From assembly GCA_013397115.1 (NCBI GenBank), contig VWZW01005507.1, positions 1,520,982 to 1,584,981 of the forward strand: a stretch of 64,000 bases of DNA, read 5' to 3'. This DNA is from Edolisoma coerulescens. Taxonomy: Eukaryota > Chordata > Aves > Passeriformes > Campephagidae. Shown piece by piece: positions 24,801-37,334 of the stretch; position 1 is the first letter of the stretch; each line of letters begins with the position of its first letter. The translations under genes were made by a program, and so were the position numbers. The notes beneath the pieces were generated by a model, which ran no database searches, had not been told where the DNA came from, and saw nothing but the letters and a program-made list of their open reading frames with translations.

Positions 24801-26435
24801 CTCGAGTCAGCAGGAAAGCAGTGTATGCCAGTGGGGATTAATAAGAGCAGGAATTTTAACCCCAGTAAAACCAGCTAAGCAAAGATGTGCCCCAAAAATG
24901 CAGAGAGCTCTCAGTGCCAGACCCTGAGGGGCTGACAGCAGCAGTGCAGTGTGACAAGACTGGACTTGACCACTCAGATGATCCCAGCCCAAACCCTGGT
25001 GTCTTCTCTGGTGTGAAGAATGACCAAAAAGCTCAATTGAAACAATTCCTGGCTCAGGAAGAAAAAATGAGTATGGAAAGTCCCTCATGTCAGCAACACA
25101 GCCATGTGGCCATCGCTTTGCTCAACAGCAGAACAATTGCATAGAAATGTTTGAAAAAAGATCTCTTTTTATCAATAGAAAAGTGATTTTTTCAAGACAT
25201 TTCTCTTAGAGTTTTGAGCTTCTACCAAAAAAAATGCCAATGCGCGTTCTCAGCCAAAACTACACAACTATTCTGTAACCAGCAGTTTCCCGTTAAAGAT
25301 TTTTTGAGATTTAGGAGTCTGGGGGTTTTAACTGCTATTTTTTTTGAGTATTTAATCAGCATTTTCCACTGAGGGAGAAAAAATATTCTGGTCAAGTGTT
25401 GGTTTCCTTGCAAGGTTGAGAAGGGCAAGGGGGAGGAGGGGTCGCTGTATTTTTCCTTAAAGACACAAACATTCTCTTATAACTGAAGTCACCATGCACT
25501 TGTGAGCCTGACAAATTTAGAGGACTTAAAATCAATCAGTAAAAAAAGAGCTTGACCACAAGGGAAGTTCTGGTCAACCCTTCAGCTTTACATCATAGAC
25601 AACATTAATTTTATCACAGCCTTAAAAAATTAAAATAGAAAAATGCATCTTTTTGGAAAACAGCAGTTATTTTCTTCCCCTGCTCAGATATTTTTATAAG
25701 CCTGGTTCCACCAGCTTCACTCCTGTTGAGAATCACCTTACCCTGCAGGGCAGAGCATTTATTTAGAGGTGAGATATTATGTCCCAAGCAGGACACTAAG
25801 ATGCCTCCACCCAACAAAAACTCTACTGTGCAGCTGAGCTGGACCAGCTACATCCCAGGTCCGAGTCTGGTTTGCAGCATTCCCCATAGTGTCTGGATAC
25901 TGGCCTCTATAAATAAACAGGCCAGAAGGTCTGGAGAAGAGGTGAAGCCTTTCTCATTAGCTGTGAGCAAGGAAGGAAGTTGTACCTCACCAAAGACTGC
26001 GGGAATTCACAACTCCCTCCTTCCCTTAATAGCACTGCTGGAGGCGGAGAGGAGCAGGGCAGAGCAGCCTGACAGGGATGGTCCAGCAAAACAGTTGAGA
26101 CAACCAGTGAAATGAAATCCTGCACATGAGTAAGGGTGGCAGAACTTGCCTGACAGATACCTTTCTTGCTGGCTAATCAGAACCACAATTTATAGTTCTT
26201 TCCATTAAATCTCAGCAAAAGAACACAATGGCACAGAGACCGATTTGATTCCCTGGCAAACATTTCTTAACCCTTATTTGTTCAGAGAATTCGTTTTGAT
26301 AGCTTGTTATCCCCCCCAACATGTTTTTCTGGTTACTTACACACATTAGCTTAGCAAAACTTCCACTGGGAAAAGGTTTCTCTGGTCCAGGAGGAATCTT
26401 CTGGTCAAAACAAACCTGGCCAGAGCAGCCAACGA
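21880..26435. other. Long non-coding stretch, nothing recognised
   Basis: About 4.5 kb without recognisable genes, LINEs or SINEs. Composition alternates between moderately GC-rich (23280-23560) and AT-rich (25140-25700). All open frames are under 130 codons and overlap others. Confidence 0.5.
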
Positions 26436-26439
26436 TTTC

Positions 26440-26545
26440 AACAGCCAGAAGATGCGCTTTTGAAAGCCTGATACAGATCAGGGAGTTGAACTTGGATCTC
26501 CTAAATCCAAGAGGGATATCTTAACCCCCAGGCAAGAGGCCATTC
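26440..26545 (-). repeat. MIR-like SINE head fragment
   Basis: 'cagggagttgaacttggatc', 'tcctaaatccaagagggata' and 'tcttaacccccaggcaagag' match the antisense tRNA-derived head of MIR-type SINEs ('gggaatagaacccagatctc', 'ctaaccacaaggcc'). Confidence 0.6.
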
Positions 26546-26629
26546 TTGGATGTTGCTTTCCTGTAGGAGTCATTTCACACTGGATATAAGTCATACACTA
26601 TTTGCTGGCAACAGCGAGACCAGTTCTGC

Positions 26630-26715
26630 AGAACAGTGATCCAGAAAGAGCAGGAACACGACCCTGGGTTTCCATGTGCCAGACAAGAGACTTGGCTATC
26701 CACTGGTTTATTGCA
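26630..26715 (-). repeat. Second MIR-like SINE head fragment
   Basis: 'agagcaggaacacgaccctg', 'ggtttccatgtgccagacaa' and 'gacttggctatccactgg' again match an antisense SINE head. It lies in the same orientation about 100 bases after the previous one. Confidence 0.5.
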
Positions 26716-26719
26716 GTAA

Positions 26720-27105
26720 TCAGGAAAAACAACCCCTTCACAGATCCTGTGTCTTCCAGGCGGAATGGAAAAAACTGGAAATCTAACAGCGTCCTGAGCA
26801 ACGGGAGAAGCGTTTCCTCCCCGCTGTTACAGGGGGCAGATCCGCCGTGTTTATCACCTCTTGTCGCCAGAGTCGGGATCTGGCCTGCTGCCTTCCACCC
26901 TCATTCAGAATGCACTTTCATCTCTAGTATAAACACCGAGGAATATCAAAAGCCCTGTTGACAGTACTGCTCTCATTTTCTGCTTTAAGAAGTTGCCAAA
27001 ATGTACAAAATTAAACTCCCCAAGTCACAGTAGGCTGTTTCGTCAGTTTATCCAATCGGTAACGTAATACTATCGCAACCTCTATCGTTCTCGCTCTTTT
27101 CTTTT
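26720..27105. other. Non-coding stretch
   Basis: Contains a few CpGs at 26800-26875. No gene or repeat recognised. Confidence 0.45.
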
Positions 27106-27110
27106 TCTTC

Positions 27111-27141
27111 CCCCTCCCCTCCCTCCCTCCCTCCCTCCTTC

Positions 27142-27181
<40 letters not shown>

Positions 27182-27182
27182 N
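27111..27182. repeat. Compound microsatellite (CCCT)n-(CTTT)n ending in an ambiguous base
   Basis: About seven CCCT/CTCC units (27111-27138) are followed by about ten CTTT units (27141-27181) and then an N at 27182. The pyrimidine/purine bias can form triplex structures. The N is the only ambiguous base in the window and probably marks a collapsed or poorly resolved array. The lysine/glutamate/arginine-rich minus-strand frame here is purely the repeat. Confidence 0.97.
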
Positions 27183-29215
27183 AAGAATTTTCCCTGGAAG
27201 GGAACACAGTTCCTCCAAAAATTTAATCGCAGCATCAAATTTCAAACTGGCAAACATAAATCCAGTATCATTGTGATGGCTCTGAGGAACATTCCTGTGC
27301 ATGACACATGCGCTGTCCAGGCCACAGGGGGTACACTATGGATATTACTGTGCTAAAGGAGCTTCTCTGGGAATTTTCTCTGGAACTGCAGGAGTCAGAA
27401 AGAGAAATGCTCTGTTGTCCCTTACCCACTACCTCAAAGAGCATATTTGAGGAGTGGCCCTGTATTTTTAGTTTTCTTCCTAGTTCCTTTCAAAAGTAAT
27501 GGGGAAATGTGGGCCTCAAAAAATACAGAATTGGGTTCTTTATTATTTCATTAACAAAAACAAGAGCAAAATGAGCAGCACCATTTTACAAACAGCAACT
27601 CTGTGGAAAACTTCTAGGAAAACAGGAGCAATGCCAAATGTTTCTCTAGCTCCGGAGCTCCTAAGCAAGGAAATACATCCCCACAGCAAGGCACGCGTGA
27701 CATTTGCAAATGACCTTCACTAGAAATCAAAGTGTAACATACATTACCTCAGTACATAATTCATTCTTAATCTATTAACGATATGACTCATTAACATATT
27801 AGTAGCAGTAGCAGTGTTAATAGGAGTAATACTAATAATCCTGTCATTGTGGTGCTAACAGGTCCCAGCATGCCAGGTCTTCTACAGGCCTTCAACAAAA
27901 GGATTTGTGACCCAGCATCGCAAAGGTGGTGAGGCAGAGGTTTGAGAGCCCTACCAGTTACTTCATGGAATGTGTGCTATTATCTCTCCTTATCTCCCCG
28001 AGGAATCACGGAAGATCTAAGTGTGCAATCAGAAGGATTGTTCAGGTGTAAGATGCCTGATGGAATCTTTGCTGGACATGGGATGAAACCCTAAAGAATT
28101 TTTGGGGATTTTTTTCATATTCCTTAAATATTTCTCTTAATACTCAATCAAGTTTGAAATGCCTACTGAGCTCTTGCAGAGATTTCTGCTTCTCCAGGGT
28201 GCAAGAATACTCTCACCTCAGGGAAAGGTTTTATGAAATAATTTTGCAGAATTTGTCAAGAACTGCTGGGGAGGAATAACACACAGCCTAAGAAATGCTG
28301 TTGTACATTCCTTTTTCCACCCTCAATTTCCCTGCCTAAATCTCACCTGAAATGACTTGAGGAATGATACTGTTAGTTAGGGATTTCCAGAAGCTCTCGT
28401 GATGCTGAGGGAAGGTCCCCACATGGCTGAGCCCACCCACAAGGCTCAGCCAGCACTGCCACCCAGCCAGCAAACTCCCAGAGCCCAAAAGAAGCACACT
28501 GACCTCCAGCCCAGCTCTTCCAGAGAAGAGTCACACCCACACTGGTTGTGTTCTGCAGGGGGCAGGTGCTTGCACAAGACAGCTGAAAGTTATTGAGTGA
28601 TGTCTGATGCTGTAATACAGATCTGATTTACCATAAGTGCAAACACTGCTCACAAGATTTGGGGAGAAATAGAAGCTTTCAAGTATCCTTGAAAATCTGA
28701 TGCTTCTAAGAACACAGGTTTTGGGTCTTGGCTCTAGAAAACTGACTGTGAAGCCTGAAGAGTATCCCTGGCTTCATGTGCAGACAAAATCTGCAGGCAC
28801 AGGTCTGCCTATGCAGAAGATGAACAGATATTCTGTGATATCTTGCCATCTATCCCTGAATCTGTGGGATCCAAAATCCACACCACAATGGGAGGTAAGA
28901 CTGGATAGGCTGGGAGCCACAGTTGGGGTGGAAAATATCCACAGTTGCATTATATAAGGACAATAAAAAGCAAGACTATAATTACCTCCCTGCTCACCCT
29001 CACCACAGTACAATGAAGTCTCTGCCATTAACATCTCATCTACATAAAAAGGTAGAGCATTGTTGAGTATATTAGAACAGGGAAAGCTCTTTTTGGAAAG
29101 AAAAGTTGTATGGTACAAAACACTTTGACACCAAAATAACTGCATTCACATGAGGTCTTGTCCCAGTATAACCAGTGGTAAAAAAAAAACCCCAGAACTT
29201 TTTCCTAACAAAAAA
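27183..29215. other. Non-coding stretch, nothing recognised
   Basis: AT-rich at 27720-27850 and 28090-28160. No recognisable genes or transposons. Confidence 0.5.
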
Positions 29216-29217
29216 AT

Positions 29218-29266
29218 TTTAACAAGGCAATTTTTTTTTTGTTAAAAATTTAACAAGGCAATTTTT
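29218..29266. repeat. 31-bp offset direct duplication
   Basis: 'tttaacaaggcaattttt' occurs at 29218-29235 and again at 29249-29266, separated by T-rich and gttaaaaa sequence. Probably slippage on the adjacent T/A runs. Confidence 0.85.
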
Positions 29267-29269
29267 CAT

Positions 29270-31400
29270 GTAAACTAGGTCTAAAAATGGTTCTTCAGAG
29301 TAGGTTGCAGGAAAATTGTCTGATACTCCAACTCTTCCCCAAGTGTTGTGATGCCAATTACAACTTTTAAAAGTTCTGACATTGTGATGGCCCCAGCCAG
29401 TCTTGGGGTCTGCCCAGAGACGCTGAAGGTGCAAAAGCAGGGAACTGATGTGGGCTTCAAATCCAGACATTCCAAAGAAAGAAAACCCTGCAGTCATTGC
29501 CTATCCACCACTCAGGTGGGTGCTAAAGGACCCCTGTGGAGGCTGACGCTGACACTGATGTCTGGTGCTAACTCAAGGGAGCTCTCTGGCCCTGAGAGCA
29601 GCCAGAGACAGGAGTCCAAATCAAGGCCACAGCCCTGCGGGAGATGGCTGGGGTCACCCGAGGAGTTGTCAAGGTTTACCTTCACAACTGGTTTATCTGG
29701 CTCCCACCTGATGGCTTTTCAGAGCCCCCAAACTATTATTATCAAGAATCTTGTGTTAACTACTACATGCCCAAGTGAGTGAGTAGACAGGCTCATCGGC
29801 TGGGAATGACAGAACAAACTCTCAAAGGCAGCTCTTTCCTCCTCCCTTTCCTCAGGCTTACCTTTAGTTTTAAACACAGAATCAAAACCAGCCCAGCGCA
29901 CCCCACTCCAGGCAGGAGGGAAAAGGCACCAGGATTCTCTTTGCCTGTTTTTAGTCTCTTTCAGAGCTCCAGACAGATCTTCCAGCTGATGGGTTGAAGC
30001 CTGTTAACTGTGCACTTGCTGGAGCAGCCATAGCTCTCTGCGTCCCTCCTCCAAGTTAAACATCCCTCTGCAATCTCTGCTGGGGTGAAGGATAGCGAGT
30101 GACATCCCATTCCTCACCATCCAAGAAAAGAGGAAAAGCTCCCTGATGCCTCTCTCCTACTGTATTTCTGAATATATATACAGTCCATGTCTTGGCAGGG
30201 GAAATACACGTCTTGGATCACACAGTGACTCCAACAACTTCGTGACATCTGCAGAGCTGTGAACTTTATCGTTGCAGTGCTTCTGTGAAGCCTATTTCTC
30301 TGATTCATACTCCTCTCTAGGGGTGGGGACAATCTTCCCAAGATTCTGCAATTCTGCACTGCAAGAATATGGACTTTTATATTCAGACTGCCTTTATGGA
30401 GGCTTTGAGAGGAGAGCTCCTAAATTGAAACCACATTGCCCAGTCTGAGCCAGAGCCTGCTGCATGATCCCCGTCTACTCCCCGAGTCTTTCCAGTGCTG
30501 ATTGCTTCCCGGCCAGAGAACAAAACAGGAGGGCTTGCAGCTCCCGGGAGTTGGCCAGCATGGAAACTGTACCTGACTAAAAGTTTGCAAAGCTCCACTA
30601 CAGCTCTGGGATGGGCTTTCATCTTTCCAGGGTCTTGGTGGGCGCAGAGTGGTCTGAACAGCTCTTTGTGTCTGTAACTGCTACAAGAGAAACACCTTTC
30701 CTCTTTTTTTTTTTTTTTGAAAGAGAAGCTGTTGGGACGTGCTCACCATCTCACTGTCTTCTGATAACCCTTTTGGCATCCTTCCGTTTTCTGGTTATTC
30801 ATTTGTTACCCCTGAAATCTGATTCCTGATCTCAGCCCTCTCTTATCAGCCCCTTTCGCTGAGGAGTTCCAAAGCAACGGGTTAGTTTTAATCTTTGCGC
30901 TCTTTCTCTGTCCCCGAGGCCTCGTTTTGCTGGGGAGGAGGTGAGTGATAGGACTGACGTGAGGGGGGAAGGGGCTGCCGTCCATTAACTCCCTGTTATC
31001 TCCCTATTCATCTGCCCACAAAACAAAGGTATGATTGTTGCTCCAGCTCCCAGACCTGTGCTGGCTTCACTCCAGCTCCCGTGGGTCAGAGCAGACATGT
31101 AGGAATGGCTGAGCACAGCCCAGCAGCCGGGGCTAAGGCCTCCTACATGGGCTCTGTGCCCAGGTCCTACAGCCACGTCCTGCCCAGCCCTGGTACCACC
31201 AAGTGGGAGCTGAGCCTGGCCTGGCCGGAGCCGGCCTCCCTTTGGGTGTACAAACCTGCCCACGAAACACGGGTTGGACTCTGCACCACCCTGGCATCTG
31301 GCAAACCCGTTCTGGGCTGTGCTCTTATTGAAGCAATTATATAGGATATAGGGTGCTAGAACATGAGTTCCTTTATCTCTGTTTCCCACATTACACCCTT
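29270..31400. other. Non-coding stretch
   Basis: Includes a poly-T tract at 30703-30718 and a moderately GC-rich region at 30900-31330. No gene or transposon recognised. Confidence 0.5.
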
Positions 31401-31404
31401 TCCT

Positions 31405-31530
31405 AAGGCGAATTGATGCAGCCCCATTGAAGCCGAGGCACTGATTGACACCAGCTGAAGATCTGGCCCCGATTCTGCCGTGCCTTGCCTCTGGGGAGTC
31501 ATTTACACCTGTTCAGAGTGCAAAAGGCAA
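31405..31530 (+). repeat. Ancient amniote repeat fossil ('gatctggcccc' family)
   Basis: 'gccccattgaagccgaggca', 'gattgacaccagctgaagat', 'ctggccccgattctgccg', then 'ggggagtcatttacacctgt' and 'tcagagtgcaaaagg'. Sequences of this form (caatggagtta, tttacaccagctgaggatctggcccc) are widespread old repeats in reptiles and birds, from my knowledge of the sequence type. I cannot give a database family name. Confidence 0.6.
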
Positions 31531-31534
31531 CCAG

Positions 31535-32555
31535 CAGCAACCACTGGAGCTGCAAGGCAGTGAAGTCCCATCCCATTGCCCTCAGAGCCCGACATGCCAC
31601 GCACTGATCAGTGGCACAGGGCCCAGTTCCCTTTGCATCTCAGTTGGTTTTGGCGTTGCACATAGACATCCTCTCTTCAGCTTCTAGTAAACCTTGAGAT
31701 CCCTGCCAAGATTCAGGAAAGAAAAAGTTGTGACCCAGTTCCTGGAGGGTGACTTGGTGTAAATAACTTTCAGTGGCATGATGACACCCTCACAAAATCC
31801 AGCACCACACTGGTGGGTCCATGAAATGTGGAGCCAAGAACCAGTCCTGATTCAATGTTACATGCTGAATATCTTTTCCTTTCCTTGCACATGCAAAATC
31901 CCCAGCAATTTCCGGAAGAACTGCAGTTGTGCAAGCCAAACAGGGCTTGGCTTATGTTCTGAATCATCCAAATAGTGCCAGTCTGCATGGACAACATCAG
32001 CTTTTGAGCAAAGCTTGCCAGCACTGTAAAAACCCTGAGGTCTGAATTAGACCCCAGTTGACTGCAGCTGGCTGGCTTGCCTGGACTGTCCCTTCTGCCA
32101 GCTTTAATTGTGTGGCCAAAGAGTCCCGCAGGGACTAGGCAGACCAGTCGCCATTCACTGCTTGCAATACACCTGCAGGAACTGAGGCTGCACTTTCTTT
32201 GTTGTTTTACTGCTCTCAGTGACACCCTGTCCAGTTTGGCGCTATTTGGTGGCCTCTGCAAACAATGGTAAAGCTGGACAGCCATGAACAGACATCTTCA
32301 CAACCTTTGCTATCCTTGGAGAATTCTAGGCATTGACAGTCTCTTCCGGTTTTTGGCATTGCCATCCAAAATCCAGTGAAATTACTGTAAGGCCTCCAGA
32401 ACTGATTTCAAACAAAATGGACCCTGCATTTAAATCTAAGGTACCATGTTTAGATCTGCGGGTTGCTTTGGGCTTCTAATTTGCATGGGGATTTGCATAA
32501 TAAAATACAATAATAGGCTGGGTGAGTACATTGAGCAGTGGCTGTCAGCCAGGAA
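31535..32555. other. Non-coding stretch, nothing recognised
   Basis: The minus-strand frame at 31770-32285 (171 codons) has no recognisable domain and no supporting splice or promoter signals, so it is not called. Confidence 0.5.
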
Positions 32556-32559
32556 CTAA

Positions 32560-32755
32560 TGAGCTCCATTGCAGACTGTTTAGCTCTGGACAAGTCACTT
32601 GACCTTCCAAAGTCACATCATCCCCACCTGTGAAATGGGATGGTAATACTTGCCTCACAGGGGTGTTGTGAGGATTAATTAGTTGCTGCTTGTACATCAC
32701 TTTGATGATGTTAAGAACTACATGCCTGCTAAGTATTGTTATTGTATCATGGCTG
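32560..32755 (+). repeat. MIR SINE, well-preserved copy
   Basis: 'ctctggacaagtcacttgac', 'cttccaaagtcacatcatcc', 'ccacctgtgaaatgggatgg', 'taatacttgcctcacagggg' and 'tgttgtgaggattaattagt', then 'atcactttgatgatg' and a tattgttattg tail. This is the MIR core and LINE2-like tail in sense orientation, and one of the clearest copies in the window. Confidence 0.9.
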
Positions 32756-33118
32756 GGAAGATATTGCAGTTAGGGCTAAATCCTGCCCTTGGAAAATGAT
32801 GCATCTTTCCCCACATCTTGTAAAATCGGCTGCTGGGCTTGTGCAAGCAGCTTTTATATACCATTGGTACCAAACATCAACATGCACCTTGTATCTCTGA
32901 GGCTGCCAAATCCCTGGAACAATGGCCTGCTGGGAGTCATGTGATACCCCATCCCACCACAAACACCTTCGGGCAGGAGCCCAGCTGCAAACTCTTCCTC
33001 TCTCTTCCCCCACAAATTGAGATGAGGAGATGTTTCCATCGGGCACTTGAGTAGTGATCTCAGATCTAGGGCTTGGCACTGTGCAGCACCCAGGCAGCAC
33101 ACACTGCTCACTGCTGAT
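32756..33118. other. Non-coding stretch
   Basis: Unremarkable DNA before the minisatellite. Confidence 0.45.
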
Positions 33119-33120
33119 GG

Positions 33121-33285
33121 GACAGCCTGCCTGGGATGGGACACTGGGGACAGCCAGGCACACTCCTGCACACAGGACAGCCCGCCTGGGATGGGACACT
33201 GGGGACAGCCAGGCACACTCCTGCACACAGGACAGCCCGCCTGGGATGGGACACTGGGGACAGCCAGGCCCTCTCCCGCACCTGA
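33121..33285. repeat. 55-bp minisatellite, three copies
   Basis: Three direct units of 55 bases (33121-33175, 33176-33230, 33231-33285), each opening gacagcc(t/c)gcctgggatg and containing acactggggacagccaggc. Units 1 and 2 are almost identical and unit 3 diverges near its end; a short piece of a fourth follows at 33286. Because 55 is not a multiple of three, the reading frame rotates between copies, so the open frames spanning it on both strands (up to 207 codons on the minus strand) are by-products. Confidence 0.97.
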
Positions 33286-33294
33286 GACAGCCAT

Positions 33295-36200
33295 GATGGC
33301 TGCAGCGAGGTGGGATGGCTGTGGGAACACATGGATACAGGCACAGATGGATAAAGGTAAGCTCCCTTTGCCAAAACTCTGAGCCTCAGGTGGGTGCTTC
33401 CTCTCCCGTATGCTCCCCTGAGAGGAGACACCTTCCACTTCAGCATTTGGGCCTAGATGCCACCAAAGAGTGCACAAAGAAAAGAATTCCTTTTCTGCAA
33501 CAGGCTACAGCTCAGGATCATTAATAGGGTCAAACCACAGTATCCAGCCTACTCAAGGAGTTATGCATCCAAATCTTGGTGACATTTAATGGAAGTCAGC
33601 CAAATGGCTCCCTTTGATTACTTTGAAATTTGAAACACAACTGTCACTGTATCTTAGACGAACTTAGTGAACTTCGTGAACTGCTCTGCTCCCTTCACCA
33701 TATAGATTAGACTGCGATCAAAGTGTTCCATTAAACAGAATTTTATGAAGACGGAGGGCTGAGGCCAGGCTGATCAGCAGCAATATTATCTGAGAAAACA
33801 CAAACCCCCAAAGCCAGCAAGTTTGAAAGGGTTAAAGAAGAAGGTTGTTTGGGTAGCCCGTGTACATTAACTATCATTTTCAGGCAGCATGCAATGACTA
33901 GTTAGCAGGGCTTATCATCCCCAGCTATGTGAGGAATTACAATAAATGCCTGAAATGCAAGCAGGTTTCCGGCTTAGGTAGGTAAATAATGGAAGTCACT
34001 ATTTCTGTCTGAGTTGCAAGAATTCCCCACGCACAGAGGCTCCCCACCCCCTCCCCACTGTAACACAGCTAACTCCACTCCCTGCTGCTTGGCAAAATGA
34101 AGTCCTTTCCTGCATCCTTGGGACTTTTGCTTTGTCTGCAGGAGGAGCCGACTCACGATTTCCTTTTTGGTGGAAAACAAGAGGTTCCATTTTCTGCACT
34201 CATTTGTTTTAAATACTTCCAGAATGGAATGACCTAAGCATGAGAGGAAGGAGCTACAGGCTGCTCTGAGATGGGGACTGCATGATTTGTAGGGGAAAAG
34301 TAACAAAAGAAGAACCAGAGGAAAATTCTGGTGTACCCAAAACCTGCTAGCAACTTCTCATTGCCTTCAGTGGCATGAAGTGCTGACATCCTGTGCTGAA
34401 AATACTCCCAAACTGTTCAGTGATTCCACTGCTATTTGAACAGCCACCAGAGAGAATTTCTGGCTGCCTCTGCAGGATAGAAATAGGATAAACTCTGGAT
34501 AGCACTTAGTAGTAAATAGGGAATAAAGTCATTACAGGCAGGGAGTTGATTCTCATTTAGCCCAAGGCCCTTCTCCCTGCCCTGGCATCCCCAGGCACGT
34601 GCCTGACCTGGCCTCTCTCAGAGGCCCCTTTGAGGTCTGTGTGATGGAGCCTTTGCTGAAGGAAACACCGGGCTCCCGCCACAGGAGGGGAATCAGGGTG
34701 GGATCCTGAGCCTTGCAAAGTCCCCTGTTGACCTGGCCAGGCTCCAGGCAATTCCAGGAGAGCCTCAGCCGTGGTGAATGCTCCCAGTGTTTGTGCAGCA
34801 CTGCTGGGGGAAGCCCAGTGCAGGCTTGGAGACGGTGAGGCCAGGGAAGGGTTAAGCAGCGCCAGGCTGGAAGAGTGTCCTCCCTCCGTGCTCCACACAT
34901 GCCGTATTCCTTAGCAAAGTGAACATATTAACACTGGCATGCTCCCACACACCGCCTTGGCTCTCCTCCAGCAAATCATAACCCAGCTATTTGGCACACA
35001 AGGCCACAATTTTATTTACACAATCAACTTCTTGATAAACACAAAACTTACAAAATATACCACGCCCTTAAAATAAAAAAGGAAAAAGTGTGGGGGAGAA
35101 CTGCAGCAACTTGACCTTCTTGGCCAGAAGGGTCAACATGCTTTGGTTTGATAGCCCCATCCACAAGGAAACTGTTTGTGGATCCATGAGGATTTGCCCT
35201 GGCTTTTAGGCAGGGGGACACATGGGTGTACTCTGTGCGGCTGGGAGCTGCCAGAGGGGTCAGGACTGATGCAGACAGGTTTCCTTCTGGCCAGAGGGGT
35301 TTCTCTGTCTCTATGAACATTACAATTTTCAACTCTATGTCCTCTAGTCAATCTAACCAATTGCAAGTGGAAGTCGTGGGTTTTCTTTTGGAAGGAAAAA
35401 AATTTCTGATTTCATGTGGCAACCAGATTTTTTGGAGACATATCCCATTTGGCCAGAGCACCAGTCAATTCAGCTGGGAAACTGGGAAGTCTTAAACTTT
35501 GAGCAGCCCTCCAGGGCACCCACTGCCTTAGGTGAAGCTCTGCCTAACCATCAGATAAAGCTGCCCCAGCCTTGCAATGAACTGAGAGGCACACATATAC
35601 ATGTTGTTGGTATCTGGGGTCACCTGAACTCAGCTCCACCACATCCTCCACCTTTTGAGCTCACATTTCTCCACTGACCCTTCAAAGAAATTGTCTTGCT
35701 TGCCAAATGAGTCACATCCTTCTTCCCTCAACCTGTAGGCCCTGGAGACCAGGGTGGCATCAGGTGCAAGCCCTCCAAAAGCCAGGGCTAATGGTTGTTC
35801 TGTTAAGCCTTACACTGGACACATGAAAACAAGAAGATGCTTAAACGTTGCCTAAATTCCACTTGAGAGATAATGCATGAGAAAAAAATAATGGCCAAGG
35901 ACATTAAACTGATTTATACTGGCTGAGAATGTGGACATATCTGCTTTATTCTTTGCAGATAAAAAGATCTGCCGGAGGCTAACAAGCTTTTGATAGTTTG
36001 GGAAACAAAGATTGATTCGTTCTTAATTTTTTTTTATTTTTCCCACAAATAGGAAGAACCACCTTCAAATACCTGAGACACACTGCAATCATTTATACAG
36101 TTAAACATCTTGATTCTCAGAGATAACAAGAGCAGAATGATTGGCCCTAAAACCAAGCATTTGTGACAATTTCCAAAATGAGAGCATTATTACTCTCCGT

Positions 36201-37185
36201 TTCCACAATAATTTACATACAACTGCAAAGGAAACCCTTCTCCCTTTGCAGCTGGGAAATGCACCACAAACAAAGCCTTGCTGCAGTTCCTCAACACTCA
36301 GAGGTGGATGGGTGAGCAGGTATCCTGGGCCACTCCCCTGGCTGCAGCTCAGGGTCTGCATCAGAGCCTGAGACACTGATTTCTTAAGATGAACACCTGG
36401 CTGACCAAGGCATCACCATGCGAGATGGGAAAGAAGGCCCCCTCCCAGGAAAGGATTAGAGACAAGGCCAAGGGAAGAAAGTCTGCAGGGCTGGGTAGAC
36501 AAGTACCATGGCAAAAAGCACTTGCAGAGAGTTTCTGAAATAATTTATTTGTTGTCTGCCAGACATTTTGTCTCCCTTCACAGGCTGGGAAAGGAGAACA
36601 CGAGTCCACCTAAGCAGATCAGAACCGTGATGGAAATTTCTCAGGCTACCCATTACAAAACAGCTGCTGTGCATTCACTTCTCTCTCTTGCTCCCCAGAA
36701 AGCAGCAGCTGAAATGAGAGCCACCAGGATCTGTCAGAGATTTTATTTTTGCCTCATCCACCCTGTCAGGGTCTTGCACACACACCACTGTGGCAACACA
36801 TTTGGAAATTGTAATTTAGATCTGTCTGCTACATATTCAGCTGCACATGAACAAAAGGCTCTCCTTGTATTGTGAATAATTCCTTCAAATACCAGATGTT
36901 GCCTGACTTCTCCAGAACGGCCAACTCCTTTAATTTTATAGCGAGTAGTACTACACACAGTGACTTTCCACTAAAATAATTTTCATACCTAAGGACGTCA
37001 TCTCTGATTTAAAGTCAGTTTTTATCCTCTGTGAATAAGAGCTGAGTGCCTCTAATGCAAAAACCAGAAGGCAACATTCACCCAAGCTCTGTTACTAAAA
37101 TCCGAAGCCAATCTAAAGACTACACTTTTCTGGATGCAACTTGACTACCGCCATGTAAAAAAGAAACCAGGGAGAGCCAGGGCCC
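33295..37185. other. Long non-coding stretch, nothing firm
   Basis: About 3.9 kb with no recognised gene or transposon. A possible donor (aaag|gtaagc) at 33357 has no convincing partner. The part at 34560-34900 is GC-rich with overlapping open frames on one strand. Confidence 0.5.
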
Positions 37186-37189
37186 CAGA

Positions 37190-37330
37190 AGTATCTCAGC
37201 TCTGCAAGTGAGGACAGGGACCTTTAAGTTGAGGGACCTTCCCAACAACAGCACTGACGATTTCTCAGGAACGGGCTCCAAATTCGCCTCGTCAAGCCTA
37301 TTTCAGAGCCACAGGAGGGTAAGATGTGGA
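37190..37330 (-). repeat. Possible MIR-like SINE remnant
   Basis: 'ctgcaagtgaggacagggac', 'ctttaagttgagggaccttc', 'ccaacaacagcactgacg', then 'ggaacgggctccaaattcgc' resembles antisense MIR (gatgaggaaactgagg, ttaagtgac-ttgccc, agctgggattcgaac). Weak match. Confidence 0.35.
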
Positions 37331-37334
37331 GGAG

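Noticed and set aside
27011..27302. Lys/Glu/Arg-rich frames on the minus strand
   Set aside because: Direct translation of the CCCT/CTTT microsatellite, running through an ambiguous base.
32854..33477. Minus-strand frame of 207 codons and plus-strand frames with repeated 'QPAWDGTLGT'-like peptides
   Set aside because: Explained by the 55-bp minisatellite; the frame rotates between units and there is no gene context.
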